Shown here: positions 26,517 through 34,589 of the stretch, in pieces | How the letters are laid out: each line of letters opens with the position of its first letter | How positions within the stretch are numbered: the first letter of the stretch is position 1 | Assembly (NCBI RefSeq): GCF_002338065.1 | Contig: NZ_DDHJ01000010.1 | Location: forward strand, 86,949 to 150,948 | Length of the DNA: 64,000 nt | Direction: 5' to 3' | From: Pseudomonas sp. UBA1879 | GTDB taxonomy: Bacteria > Pseudomonadota > Gammaproteobacteria > Pseudomonadales > Pseudomonadaceae | Made by a program: the position numbers and the translations under genes | The notes under the pieces: generated by a model | Seen by the model: the letters and a program-made list of their open reading frames with translations, nothing else | Database searches by the model: none | Told to the model about the DNA's origin: nothing

Positions 26517-27401
26517 TCAAGAGCGCAACCGCTGATCGCCGATTGTCTGCCGCAGCAGACGACTGCTGGCCTGCACCAGCCAGCAGGCGAGGATGAATGG
26601 CGCGGTCAGGGTTGCAAGGCCCAGTCCGGAAAACCCCGGTTGCAGCAGGATCGCAAGCAGAATCGCCACGCCCGGCAGCCACGGCTTATGCCGCACGTGA
26701 CTGAATGCCAGCGCCGCCAGTGCCGGGTTGTAGCCGGACAGGCCGAGCAGGGCCAGGCTGGCTTCCTGCTGCCACAATGCGAAAGCAATGCCGCACGCGC
26801 ATCCCAGCGCCGCCCATAACGCGGCGCTGCGATTGGCGATCAACAGGCCAATGCCGATCAGCACACCTGCCAACGGATGGTCCAGCAGAAACACTTGCCC
26901 CAAGCCCAACGGTAGCGCCTGGATCATGTCCGAATGGGCCGTGCCCACATTCGGCACAGGCTCGGCGAATATCAGCAGCACCCAGCTGAACAGCACGAAC
27001 GGCGCGGTGTACACCTTCAGGCATGTGGCGCGGGACGCCCGTCGCATCCAGCCGTGGACCAGCATGGCACTGAGGCCGCCGCAGGCGATGATCAGCAGCG
27101 GCGACAGGGGCGAATCATCGAAGCGATAACTGATCAGCAGCCCCAGCAAAACGCCGTTGTAGCTGTACACCCCGGCCTGCCGTTCGGCCTTGGGGTAGCC
27201 GCGACGTTGCGCGGTGAGCAGCCCAGAGACCGCGCCCAACAAGGCGCCACCGAGGGAGGAGGGTGCGCTGATGAGGATCGCTAACAGACAAAAGAGGCCA
27301 CACACCGGGCTGCGTTGAAGCAGGACCTGACTGAAACCGTTGAGCAGCGCTTCCGCCCAGTCCGGGCAATGGGAGGATGGGGCAGGGGTAAGGACGTTCA
27401 T
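26517..27401 (-). CDS. Urea transporter (UT family)
   Basis: A 294-residue membrane protein resembling bacterial urea channels, with the repeated two-fold layout of hydrophobic segments and the family pattern 'GVYSYNGVLLGLLISY' in the first half matched by 'LSLLGLSGYNPALAALAF'-like sequence in the second. It would equilibrate urea across the inner membrane, matching the urea-producing purine pathway 8-15 kb away. ATG 27401 is preferred to a TTG 12 bases earlier. A TTGTATACAT palindrome of the putative purine GntR type lies 25 bases upstream, supporting shared control. Confidence 0.85.
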   Translation of the reverse strand: MNVLTPAPSSHCPDWAEALLNGFSQVLLQRSPVCGLFCLLAILISAPSSLGGALLGAVSGLLTAQRRGYPKAERQAGVYSYNGVLLGLLISYRFDDSPLSPLLIIACGGLSAMLVHGWMRRASRATCLKVYTAPFVLFSWVLLIFAEPVPNVGTAHSDMIQALPLGLGQVFLLDHPLAGVLIGIGLLIANRSAALWAALGCACGIAFALWQQEASLALLGLSGYNPALAALAFSHVRHKPWLPGVAILLAILLQPGFSGLGLATLTAPFILACWLVQASSRLLRQTIGDQRLRS

Positions 27402-27425
27402 GTATGTATTCAATAATTGTATTTA

Positions 27426-27435
27426 TTGTATACAT
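27426..27435. promoter_or_regulatory. Putative GntR operator before the urea transporter
   Basis: TTGTATACAT matches the TTGTATACAA palindrome seen before puuE, uraH and the azgA-like/gntR pair, with one end mismatch. It lies 25 bases upstream of the urea transporter start on the minus strand. Confidence 0.5.
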
Positions 27436-27479
27436 ATTGCTCTCGATCGTCGCGGCCATCAAGCCGTACGCTGTCTGGT

Positions 27480-27763
27480 GTAGGAGCCGGGTTGCTGGCG
27501 AAAGTGGTGTGTCATTCAGTCGGGAGGCGACTGACCTGACGCATTCGTCCCAGACTGTGTAAAAACTACTGCAGGCTGTGCGCCTTCGGCGTTACGCACA
27601 TGATGCTGCGTTAAAGACAGGCAAAAAATGCTCATTTAGAACACTTAGAGTCGGTCGCGACCCCGGCCGTTTTTCGTCTGTTTTTGCCTTGCCCCATCAT
27701 CGCTCGTGACGTTTTTACACACTCTGGTCCGATCGCGGCCAGCACCAAGGCGGCTCCTACGGA
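27480..27763. repeat. REPIN (GCTGGCGAA type) interrupted by a MITE
   Basis: GTAGGAGCCGGGTTGCTGGCGAA starts near 27480 and the inverted arm GGCCAGCACCAAGGCGGCTCCTAC ends near 27760. Intact copies (46653) have arms about 90 bases apart; here the centre has been opened by the 176-base element at 27551-27726. A further single REP (27807-27841) abuts the chemoreceptor stop. These repeats fill the 442-base gap between the chemoreceptor and the urea transporter. Confidence 0.75.
27551..27726. mobile_element. MITE-like element with terminal inverted repeats and 4-bp target duplication
   Basis: CAGACTGTGTAAAAAC at 27551-27566 and GTTTTTACACACTCTG at 27711-27726 are inverted with one mismatch over 16 bases. 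GTCC flanks the element on both sides (27547-27550 and 27727-27730). The 176-base interior has no meaningful ORF. Ends of this form occur on some Pseudomonas insertion sequences, so an IS relative probably mobilises it (inference). Confidence 0.7.
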
Positions 27764-27843
27764 TCCGACATCGGTCGCAGATTTTTACGACCTCTGCATG
27801 ACCCTCGTGGGAGCCGGCTCGCTGGCGAATGCGGTGTGTCAGG

Positions 27844-29475
27844 TCAAACCCTGAACTGCCGCAACAACCCGTTCAACTGCTCGCTCAACCCTTTCAATTG
27901 CGCACTCGCTGCGCTGGATTGCTCCGCCGCTACGGCTGTGCTTTGCGACAGCTGTGCCGCCTGCGTGACGTTCTGGTTGATGTCTTCCACCACATGGGAT
28001 TGCTGCAAGGTGGCGCTGGCGATGGAAGCGTTGAGGCCGTTCAGGTTACGCAGGGCCTGGCTGATAGACGTCAGGCTCTGGCCCGCGAGGTGGGCCTGTT
28101 CGATGGTCAGCTGCGACGAGCGGCTGCTGTCAGCGATGACTTTCACGGCCGCGTCGGAGTGACTTTGCAGGCGTTCGATCATCGCCTGAATTTCCGCCGT
28201 GGACTTTTGCGTGCGTTGGGCCAACAAACGCACTTCGTCTGCCACCACGGCAAAGCCGCGCCCCTGATCCCCGGCGCGGGCTGCTTCGATCGCCGCGTTC
28301 AACGCCAGCAGGTTGGTCTGCTCGGCGATGGAGCTGATCACCTCCAACACCCCGCCGATCTGCGTGCTTTCGCTGGACAAGGTGCGGATCACCTCGACCG
28401 CTTGATCGATGGTGCCGGACAAGTGACCGATCTGTTTCAGGCTGCTGTCGATGTTGGCCTGACCTTGCTGGGCCTGGGATTCGGCGTTGCGCATTTCGCT
28501 GGCAGCGTGCTCAGCGTTCTTTGCCACGTCCTGCACGCCATAGGTCACCTCGTTGACCGCCGTCGCCACCTGTTCCATCTGCAACGACTGCTGCTGGCTG
28601 CGCTCCTGTGCCTGCACGGCGTTGTTGCCCAGATCGCTGGACGCCTGCCCCAGACCGACGGCCGACGCCTGCAACTCACCGACGACCCGACGCAGCTTGG
28701 CGGTGAACGCGTTGAAATGCGTGGCCAACTGCGTGATTTCATCGCGCCCGTGGGTTTCCAGGGTGCGGGTCAGGTCGCTTTCGCCGCTGGCGATGTTGGC
28801 CATGGCCTCAACCGTGGTCTTCAGCGGCCCGGCGATGCTGCGGCCAATAATGATCAGCACAATGGCCATCACCAGGATGATGCCCACGCTGATGGACACG
28901 GCCTTGATCACCTGTTGCCGGAACTCGGCCTGCACGTCGTCGACGTACACGCCGGAGCCAATCACCCAGCCCCAGGGCGTGAACAGCGAGACGTAGGAGG
29001 TTTTTTGCACGGCATCGCTGGCGCCCGGTTTCGGCCAGCGATAATTGACCGTTCCGGCGCCTTTGGCTTTGGCCACGGCGACGATTTCGTTGAAGACCTG
29101 GAAGCCGTCCGGGTCTTTGATGCCCGACAAATCCTGCCCCACCAGCTTGGGGTTGGCCGGGTGCATGATCATCACCGGGCGCAGGTCGTTGATCCAGAAA
29201 TAGTCGGTCTGGTTGTAGCGCAGGCCGCGAATGGCATCCATCGCCTGCTGCTGCGCCTGTTCGCGGGTCAGCTTGCCGGTGGTTTCCAGTCCCTGGTAAT
29301 AGTCGAGCAGGCCAGCGGCGGTCTGTACCACGTGCATGGTTTTCTGCGCCTTGGCCTCGTACAAGTCATCGTGAATTTGCTTGAGCATGGCCACGGCCAG
29401 CGTGAACAGCATCAACACAGCGACGATGAGGATCAGCCACAGTCGGCGGCTGATCGAGAAGTTGCGCATATTCAT
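27844..29475 (-). CDS. Methyl-accepting chemotaxis protein with single-Cache sensor
   Basis: A 543-residue chemoreceptor. After a short basic start, membrane helix 1 ('LWLILIVAVLMLFTLAVAML') leads to a periplasmic sCache_2-type domain (about 30-190) with 'YNQTDYFWINDL' and 'MIMHPANPKLVGQDL'. Membrane helix 2, a HAMP region and a signalling domain follow; the hairpin tip 'IAEQTNLLALNAAIEAARAG' is canonical. No C-terminal NWETF-type pentapeptide is present. ATG 29475 is used: GGAG lies eight bases before it. sCache_2 receptors of this type often sense small carboxylates; the ligand here is unknown. A FliA-type promoter lies about 110 bases upstream. Confidence 0.93.
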   Translation of the reverse strand: MNMRNFSISRRLWLILIVAVLMLFTLAVAMLKQIHDDLYEAKAQKTMHVVQTAAGLLDYYQGLETTGKLTREQAQQQAMDAIRGLRYNQTDYFWINDLRPVMIMHPANPKLVGQDLSGIKDPDGFQVFNEIVAVAKAKGAGTVNYRWPKPGASDAVQKTSYVSLFTPWGWVIGSGVYVDDVQAEFRQQVIKAVSISVGIILVMAIVLIIIGRSIAGPLKTTVEAMANIASGESDLTRTLETHGRDEITQLATHFNAFTAKLRRVVGELQASAVGLGQASSDLGNNAVQAQERSQQQSLQMEQVATAVNEVTYGVQDVAKNAEHAASEMRNAESQAQQGQANIDSSLKQIGHLSGTIDQAVEVIRTLSSESTQIGGVLEVISSIAEQTNLLALNAAIEAARAGDQGRGFAVVADEVRLLAQRTQKSTAEIQAMIERLQSHSDAAVKVIADSSRSSQLTIEQAHLAGQSLTSISQALRNLNGLNASIASATLQQSHVVEDINQNVTQAAQLSQSTAVAAEQSSAASAQLKGLSEQLNGLLRQFRV

Positions 29476-29586
29476 GACCGTCACTCCGTTCATTGTTCTT
29501 GTTTTGACGCGGACGGTTGCGTTACCCGCCCACGAGACGATGAGCGCGCGCACCGAAGGCTCGGCCAATCACTCCCGTCATAAAGC

Positions 29587-29613
29587 ATCTCGGCGCTGCG
29601 AGGCCAAACCTGA
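29587..29613 (-). promoter_or_regulatory. Predicted FliA (sigma-28) promoter of the chemoreceptor gene
   Basis: Read on the minus strand: TCAGGTTT (-35-like), 11 bases, GCCGAGAT (-10-like). This matches the sigma-28 pattern TCAAGTTT - N11 - GCCGATAT with one mismatch in each box, and lies about 112 bases upstream of the start at 29475, where a chemoreceptor promoter is expected. Confidence 0.5.
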
Positions 29614-29743
29614 GATGAATATGCATTTTTTTAGGGTCTTGGACTGCGTCTCCGGTCGTGGTTAGCGATGTGCCCAAAAACTGACGCCAGAATACCCGCA
29701 TGTATAGCGAAAGGCTTACACGAAATGGAGTGTTTCGCTCTAG

Positions 29744-29890
29744 GTTGGATCCCGTCCAGGCGGTACATTGGATCCATCAACTGCAGCAATGGAAGGCTGC
29801 AGGATCAGGGACGATCGACCGTTGCCAAGGTACTGGCGGCCAACAGGACGTTGGACGGTATTGCACAAACCCGCTTCGGCGGGTTTTTTT
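29744..29890 (+). ncRNA. Predicted Rsm-type (CsrA/RsmA-titrating) small RNA
   Basis: Between the chemoreceptor and a receiver gene lies about 145 bases without a plausible ORF, ending in a strong terminator. It has GGA in single-stranded positions: hairpin CTGCAGC-AATGGAAG-GCTGCAG (29781-29802), GATC-AGGGAC-GATC (29803-29816) and CCAAC-AGGAC-GTTGG (29840-29854), whose ACAGGACGT matches the CsrA/RsmA core. Further GGA triplets occur at about 29746, 29770 and 29854. This is the layout of RsmX/RsmY/RsmZ RNAs, which titrate RsmA under GacA control. TGTATAGCGAAAGGCTTACA at 29701-29720 resembles a GacA upstream site but is two bases too long. The 5' end is a guess. Confidence 0.55.
29867..29890 (+). 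terminator. Intrinsic terminator of the predicted small RNA
   Basis: AACCCGC - TTCG - GCGGGTTTTTTT: a compact GC stem with a UUCG-type loop and seven Ts. No coding gene on the plus strand lies directly upstream, which is why a small RNA was sought. Confidence 0.85.
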
Positions 29891-30085
29891 ATGTCTCTTT
29901 AAAAGTCCCGCCAGCATGCGTATGCATCCTCACTGGCGCCGCCGACGGCTACGCAACCTCCGCCCGCCGTTGCACCTAAAACACCCGTTTGCATCAAATC
30001 TTATCGCCGGATGGAATTTCCAGCGCTGGCGCCGTTCACAGTACCGACAACACCCGAGTCCAGGACAGGGCCGGCCGGGCATGCA

Positions 30086-30508
30086 ATGGGAAAAATTATT
30101 GTGGATGCAGCGCAAATGGCAGCAAACGGGCAACAAAAAGGACTGATCCTGGTGGTTGAGGATGAGTCGATCATTCGCGATTTCGTCTGCGAGATCCTGG
30201 GCGACGAGGGATTTACGACCCACGCGCTGGAGAGCGCCGATGACGCCGTGAAATTTCTGGACGACCACGCGGGCAGGGTGTCGTTGCTGCTGACCGACAT
30301 TCTCATGCCCGGCACGTTGAATGGCGCAGACCTTGCGAACCTGTCCGGCAACAAATGGCCCGAGATTCCGATCCTGATCATGTCCGGCCATGAGACGCCG
30401 GAAAGCTCCGGTGTGCAGCATGCCGTGACGTTCATCCGCAAGCCGTGGAGTTTTGGTCAGTTGCTCGATGGTGTCGATAAGGCGTTGCAGAGCCGCAACC
30501 CGGCGTAA
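30086..30508 (+). CDS. Single-domain response regulator (stand-alone receiver)
   Basis: About 140 residues consisting of one receiver domain. 'LILVVEDESIIRDF' provides the acidic pair, Asp71 in 'LLTDILMPGTLNGADL' is the likely phospho-acceptor, and 'TFIRKPWSFGQLLD' holds the conserved lysine. The sequence style (VVEDE, RKPW) is that of receivers from hybrid histidine kinases. There is no output domain and no kinase beside it, so it may be a phosphate shuttle. The start is uncertain: ATG 30086 or 30116; neither has a strong ribosome site. Confidence 0.8.
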   Translation: MGKIIVDAAQMAANGQQKGLILVVEDESIIRDFVCEILGDEGFTTHALESADDAVKFLDDHAGRVSLLLTDILMPGTLNGADLANLSGNKWPEIPILIMSGHETPESSGVQHAVTFIRKPWSFGQLLDGVDKALQSRNPA

Positions 30509-30514
30509 CGCGGG

Positions 30515-31123
30515 CTAGCGGTCTGGCTCACAGCCTTTGAGTACCAGACGGATGATGGTTTGGGCGGCAGCCTCGTAGTCGGCGTCGTCCAGCTTGCTTT
30601 TGCCAGTGACCGTGGAAATCTGCCAGTCAAAATCAGCGTAGGTCTGGGTCGCGGCCCAGATGCTGAACATCAGATGATGAGGATCAACGGGCGCAATCAA
30701 CCCGTCGTCGATCCAGCCTTGAATACACTCGATGTTGTGCCGGGCCTGACCGTTGAGCTGTTCGACTTGCTCGGGCGTCAGGTGCGGCGCGCCGTGCATG
30801 ATCTCGCTGGCGAACACCTTGGAGGCGAACGGCAGATCCCGTGAGATGCGGATCTTGGAGCGGATGTAGCCGCTCAGGACTTCAGACGGCACCCCTTCGC
30901 GATTGAACGGGGTCGAGGCCTGCATGATCGGCTCGATGATGCTTTCCAGTACCTCGCGGTACAGATTGTCCTTGGATTTGAAGTAGTAGTAGACGTTGGG
31001 CTTGGGCACACCGGCCTTGGCGGCGATGTCGCTGGTCTTGCTGGCGGCGAATCCTTTGTCGGCGAATTCTTCACTGGCTGCGCGCAGGATCAGTTCTTTG
31101 TTGCGCTCTCGGATGCTGCTCAT
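30515..31123 (-). CDS. TetR-family regulator, RutR-like
   Basis: A 202-residue repressor with an N-terminal TetR helix-turn-helix ('TSDIAAKAGVPKPNVYYYFKSK') and a C-terminal domain strongly resembling E. coli RutR: 'SRDLPFASKVFASEIMHGAP' and 'LIAPVDPHHLMFSIWAATQ' correspond closely to RutR sequence I remember. RutR senses uracil or thymine and controls pyrimidine and some purine genes. ATG 31123 gives MSSIRERNKE; longer starts lack support. No rut operon is present, but RutR-like boxes occur upstream of xdhA at 55676. The stop faces the receiver gene six bases away. Confidence 0.82.
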   Translation of the reverse strand: MSSIRERNKELILRAASEEFADKGFAASKTSDIAAKAGVPKPNVYYYFKSKDNLYREVLESIIEPIMQASTPFNREGVPSEVLSGYIRSKIRISRDLPFASKVFASEIMHGAPHLTPEQVEQLNGQARHNIECIQGWIDDGLIAPVDPHHLMFSIWAATQTYADFDWQISTVTGKSKLDDADYEAAAQTIIRLVLKGCEPDR

Positions 31124-31333
31124 AAAGCGGAATGTCCTTGCCTGTTCGGCGGTGGCGAATGTTAGCACCGGCCTCGCGACGGGCTCAAGATTGCTGCAAT
31201 CCCACCTTTTTCGCGCTGCTTACCCCTGTGGCATGGGCAATGCCGGTGGTATGGTGTGCGGGTGATGCGGGGAGCGAAAAAAGGGGCGCCTTCAAAGGGC
31301 CTGAACGGGTATTCGGTAACGAGGTGTCGGCTA

Positions 31334-31555
31334 ATGAACAGCCCTTTGTTTTCCAGCGTGGTCGCCTATGCCCAGCACTGCGAGCGGCAGCTGGTGGAAA
31401 TCCTGCACCGCCGACCCACCCTCGATCGGCAGCAGGTCATGACCTGGGTGGACGAGCAGAGTCATGCAATGAAAGACCGTGATCCCCTGGATCTATTGCG
31501 TGCGCTCAATGCCAAGGTGCGAGCGGGCAAGCCGTTGCCGTGGGAGTCGAATTGA
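31334..31555 (+). CDS. Small hypothetical protein
   Basis: A 73-residue, probably cytoplasmic helical protein starting MNSPLFSSVVAYAQHCERQL, with no membrane segment or cysteine motif. GAGG lies about nine bases before ATG 31334. Codon use looks like its neighbours, and the frame is free of stops for longer than chance would favour in this region. I recognise no family. It stands between the RutR-like regulator (divergent) and the TccC-like toxin. Confidence 0.5.
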   Translation: MNSPLFSSVVAYAQHCERQLVEILHRRPTLDRQQVMTWVDEQSHAMKDRDPLDLLRALNAKVRAGKPLPWESN

Positions 31556-31730
31556 TTCGCCGACCTGGCGATCGGCTGCCGCCGTTAAACCGTGCGCTGA
31601 TACCCGTTCCGGTGGCGGGTGCGCGATTGCTGCAAACCAGGGCTGCGTGATGACCGCACGTCTTTCCTGAGCACCCGTTGCCGCGTATGCGTCTAGGCTT
31701 GAAGGACAGGCAAGACACGGACGTCGGCAC

Positions 31731-34538
31731 ATGCATCTCCATTCCCACACCCCTTCATTGATCGCTCTCGACGCACGTGCATTGCCGGTGCGTCAGATCG
31801 CCCTCTTTCACGCGGACGTGCAGGCCGCCATCGAACCACGAATCACACGGCAACGGTTCGATCAGGCGAGACGGATGGCCTCGATAACCGACCCTCGACA
31901 TGCCGAGTCCCACACGTCGACCGTTTACAGCCTGACCGGCCTGCGCCTTCTGATGCAAAGCGCTGATGCGGGTTGGCGTATCGATTTGCCTGGCGAAGCA
32001 GGTCAGCCCCTCATCAGCTGGGATGAGCGCGGCAGCCGGTTCTCGCGGCGCTATGACGGGTCGCTGCGCCCCACGCAGCTCGCTGAGCAACTGCCCGGGC
32101 AAGCGCAAACAGTGAGCGAACGTTTCACCTATGGCGACGCCACTCAGGAAGCTGCTGATCACAATCAGTGTGGTCGACTGGTGCGACGGGACGACGGCAG
32201 TGGATCGCTGGACATTGCCGATTATGGTGTGTCCGACACGGTGCTGCGTCAGCAGCGGCGTTTCCTGGCGGCGCTCGACATCCCCGATTGGCCTGAAGAG
32301 CCTGTGCAGCGGGATCGATTGCTCGGAGGCGAGGCATACCTGACCACGACGGCATTCAATGCGCTGGCGGAGACAATCGGGCAACGAGACGCGCAGGGCA
32401 ATCGACAGGCGAGGGGACACACCAGCGCCGGTCAACTCGAACGGGTGACCCTTCAGTCTGGAGAGCGCAAGCAGGTCCAGACGCTGGTCAGCGATATCCG
32501 CTACAACGCATCGGCGGCGGTCGAAAGCGAAACCTGCGGCAATGGCGTTGTCAGCCGGTTTTTCTACGACCCACAAGATGGGCGGCTGACCCGCATGCTG
32601 GCGTTGTCGCCTGACGGGCACGGGCTGCAAGATCTGAACTACACCTACGATCCGGTAGGCAACGTGGTCAGTCTCGAAGACGTGACCCTGCCCGTTTCGT
32701 TCTTCAGCAATCAACGGGTCGAGCCGGTCAACCGTTATGTCTACGACAGCCTTTACCAACTGATCGAGGCCACAGGGCGTGAAGTCGCGTCGGCCTTCCA
32801 TCTGCCCGGAATGCCTGACCTTCAACCCCTGCCGCTCGATCCCGGCAAACTCAGCCATTACACCCAGCGCTTTGAATATGACGCCGGGGGCAACCTGCTT
32901 GCTCGGCACCATTCCGGGGCCGACACCCGGCGCATGGCGGTGTCGTCGACAAGCAACCGGAGTTTGCCGCAAAGGGCGGATGGCTCATTGCCCGATGACG
33001 ATCAGATCGCCGAAGCGTTCGACGGCAACGGCAACCTCAAAGCGCTGCAACCGGGTCAGGCAATGACATGGGATGCGCGTAACCAGTTGAGCGAAGTCAC
33101 TTCGGTGAAGCGCGATCAGGAGCCAGATGACTGCGAGCTTTATCGCTATGACGGCGAGGGGCAGCGGGTGCGCAAGGTGCGGGTGAATCAGGCGCGCAGT
33201 CGCACACTGACTGCCGAGGTGCGTTACCTGCCGGGGCTGGACATTCATCGCAACGAGGTCACCGGTGAAGTGCGGCATGTGCTGACCGTCCAGGCAGGGC
33301 GCAGCAGCGTGAGGCTATTGCACTGGGAATCCGGCAAACCCGACGGCATCGAGAATGATCAGCTGCGCTACAGCCTCAGTGATCACCTGGGCTCAAGCAC
33401 ACTTGAGCTTGATCAAAACGCGAAGTTGATCAGCCACGAGGGTTATTACCCGTTTGGCGGCACGGCGTGGTGGGCAGGGCGAAGTACGGTTGAGGCCAAG
33501 TACAAGACCGTGCGGTATTCCGGCAAAGAGCGTGACGCGACGGGACTTTATTACTATGGGTACAGGTATTACGCGCCCTGGTTGCAGCGGTGGGTGAATC
33601 CGGATCCGGCGGGGGATGTGCAGGGGGTGAATCGGTATCGGTTTGTTGGTAATTCGCCTGTCTCGAAGAAGGAGGTCGACGGTCAAGTATATGAAGGCAT
33701 CAATGATGCTATCGAAAGAAGAATGGTTGCTATGGGCGATCAGATTCTCTGGAGAGGGTTGTCACAGTTCGAGCCCTCATCAGCCGCCAGAGTAAGGCGT
33801 GCTTTGTGCGAGGTTAACCAGATGTACACGGATGCGGTCCGTATGGTTGAGGCTCATCCAGCAGAAGCCGCGCCCATCTTACAAAGCTATTTCGGGTCAG
33901 CGCACCCTACCGTCATGGAGGGTGTGAAGTCTGCTTGGGTCAAAACGCGTGAGCTTGCTGCGGAATACAGCCAAGGTTGGGGGCAGGATAAATTCGTAGG
34001 CGTGATAGGCGGGGATGCTGGTCAAATCGCAAAGTCATATAGAGACGATTTTCACGGTCGAATCATCATCAACAGAGACGATATAAACAATCCTGAATTC
34101 AACATGACGTTGGCGCATGAGCTTTCGCATCTTAAACGGGTCAATCGAATAAAAACGGTTGGGCCCTCAACCATGGACTATTTCTATTTGTGGGAAAGCG
34201 GGCTGAAAACGATGACAGGCCGGACTGAAAGCCGTCATGAGGTGGCAATGGAGAGTGTCTCGGAAGTGCTCATGAACGGTCGCGCCAGCATCGGCTTTCT
34301 TTATAAACAGCAGGCCATTTTCTATCAGAATTTTATGCCTATGGTTCGCTCTCGAGACCCTTCGACTCGAGGGGGCAACATGGGCATTGTGATAAGTGCA
34401 TTCAATGCTCGGCCTGACATCAGGGCGCAGATGGCTGCCGATAACGCTGACAGTTTGGCTTGGTCGGCTTACAGCCTGCAGCGGCGGTATCAGCAATTGC
34501 GGCGACCTTCAGTCCACAGCGCAGTGACGATTCACTAA
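31731..34538 (+). CDS. TccC-type RHS toxin with C-terminal probable metallopeptidase domain
   Basis: A 935-residue protein with the TccC opening ('RITRQRFDQARRMASITDPR'), YD/RHS repeats (about 200-590, e.g. 'YTYDPVGNVVSLED') and the RHS core boundary 'YSGKERDATGLYYYGYRYY' from residue 597, ending near 'VNRYRFVGNSPVSKKEVDG' (about 649). In Tc toxins this shell encapsulates a variable cytotoxic tip. Residues 650-935 are that tip: it contains HELSH (796-800) with a downstream Glu841 ('AMESVSE'), a gluzincin-like HExxH...E pattern. The tip DNA is AT-richer (42% G+C at 34021-34140 by count). No TcA or TcB gene is nearby, so it is an orphan. Confidence 0.88.
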   Translation: MHLHSHTPSLIALDARALPVRQIALFHADVQAAIEPRITRQRFDQARRMASITDPRHAESHTSTVYSLTGLRLLMQSADAGWRIDLPGEAGQPLISWDERGSRFSRRYDGSLRPTQLAEQLPGQAQTVSERFTYGDATQEAADHNQCGRLVRRDDGSGSLDIADYGVSDTVLRQQRRFLAALDIPDWPEEPVQRDRLLGGEAYLTTTAFNALAETIGQRDAQGNRQARGHTSAGQLERVTLQSGERKQVQTLVSDIRYNASAAVESETCGNGVVSRFFYDPQDGRLTRMLALSPDGHGLQDLNYTYDPVGNVVSLEDVTLPVSFFSNQRVEPVNRYVYDSLYQLIEATGREVASAFHLPGMPDLQPLPLDPGKLSHYTQRFEYDAGGNLLARHHSGADTRRMAVSSTSNRSLPQRADGSLPDDDQIAEAFDGNGNLKALQPGQAMTWDARNQLSEVTSVKRDQEPDDCELYRYDGEGQRVRKVRVNQARSRTLTAEVRYLPGLDIHRNEVTGEVRHVLTVQAGRSSVRLLHWESGKPDGIENDQLRYSLSDHLGSSTLELDQNAKLISHEGYYPFGGTAWWAGRSTVEAKYKTVRYSGKERDATGLYYYGYRYYAPWLQRWVNPDPAGDVQGVNRYRFVGNSPVSKKEVDGQVYEGINDAIERRMVAMGDQILWRGLSQFEPSSAARVRRALCEVNQMYTDAVRMVEAHPAEAAPILQSYFGSAHPTVMEGVKSAWVKTRELAAEYSQGWGQDKFVGVIGGDAGQIAKSYRDDFHGRIIINRDDINNPEFNMTLAHELSHLKRVNRIKTVGPSTMDYFYLWESGLKTMTGRTESRHEVAMESVSEVLMNGRASIGFLYKQQAIFYQNFMPMVRSRDPSTRGGNMGIVISAFNARPDIRAQMAADNADSLAWSAYSLQRRYQQLRRPSVHSAVTIH

Positions 34539-34556
34539 TCCTGTGGTTTGTAATGA

Positions 34557-34585
34557 GGCGCTGCTCGTCAGGGACAGCGCCTTTT
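34557..34585 (+). terminator. Intrinsic terminator of the TccC-like gene
   Basis: GGCGCTG - CTCGTCAGGGA - CAGCGCC followed by TTTT, 18 bases after the toxin stop. The next gene is convergent and ends at 34590. Confidence 0.75.
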
Positions 34586-34589
34586 CGAC

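Noticed and set aside
29668..30146. Plus-strand frames of 103 and 148 codons overlapping the predicted small RNA
   Set aside because: They run through the strong terminator at 29867, have poor starts, and their Arg/Trp/His-rich composition looks non-coding.
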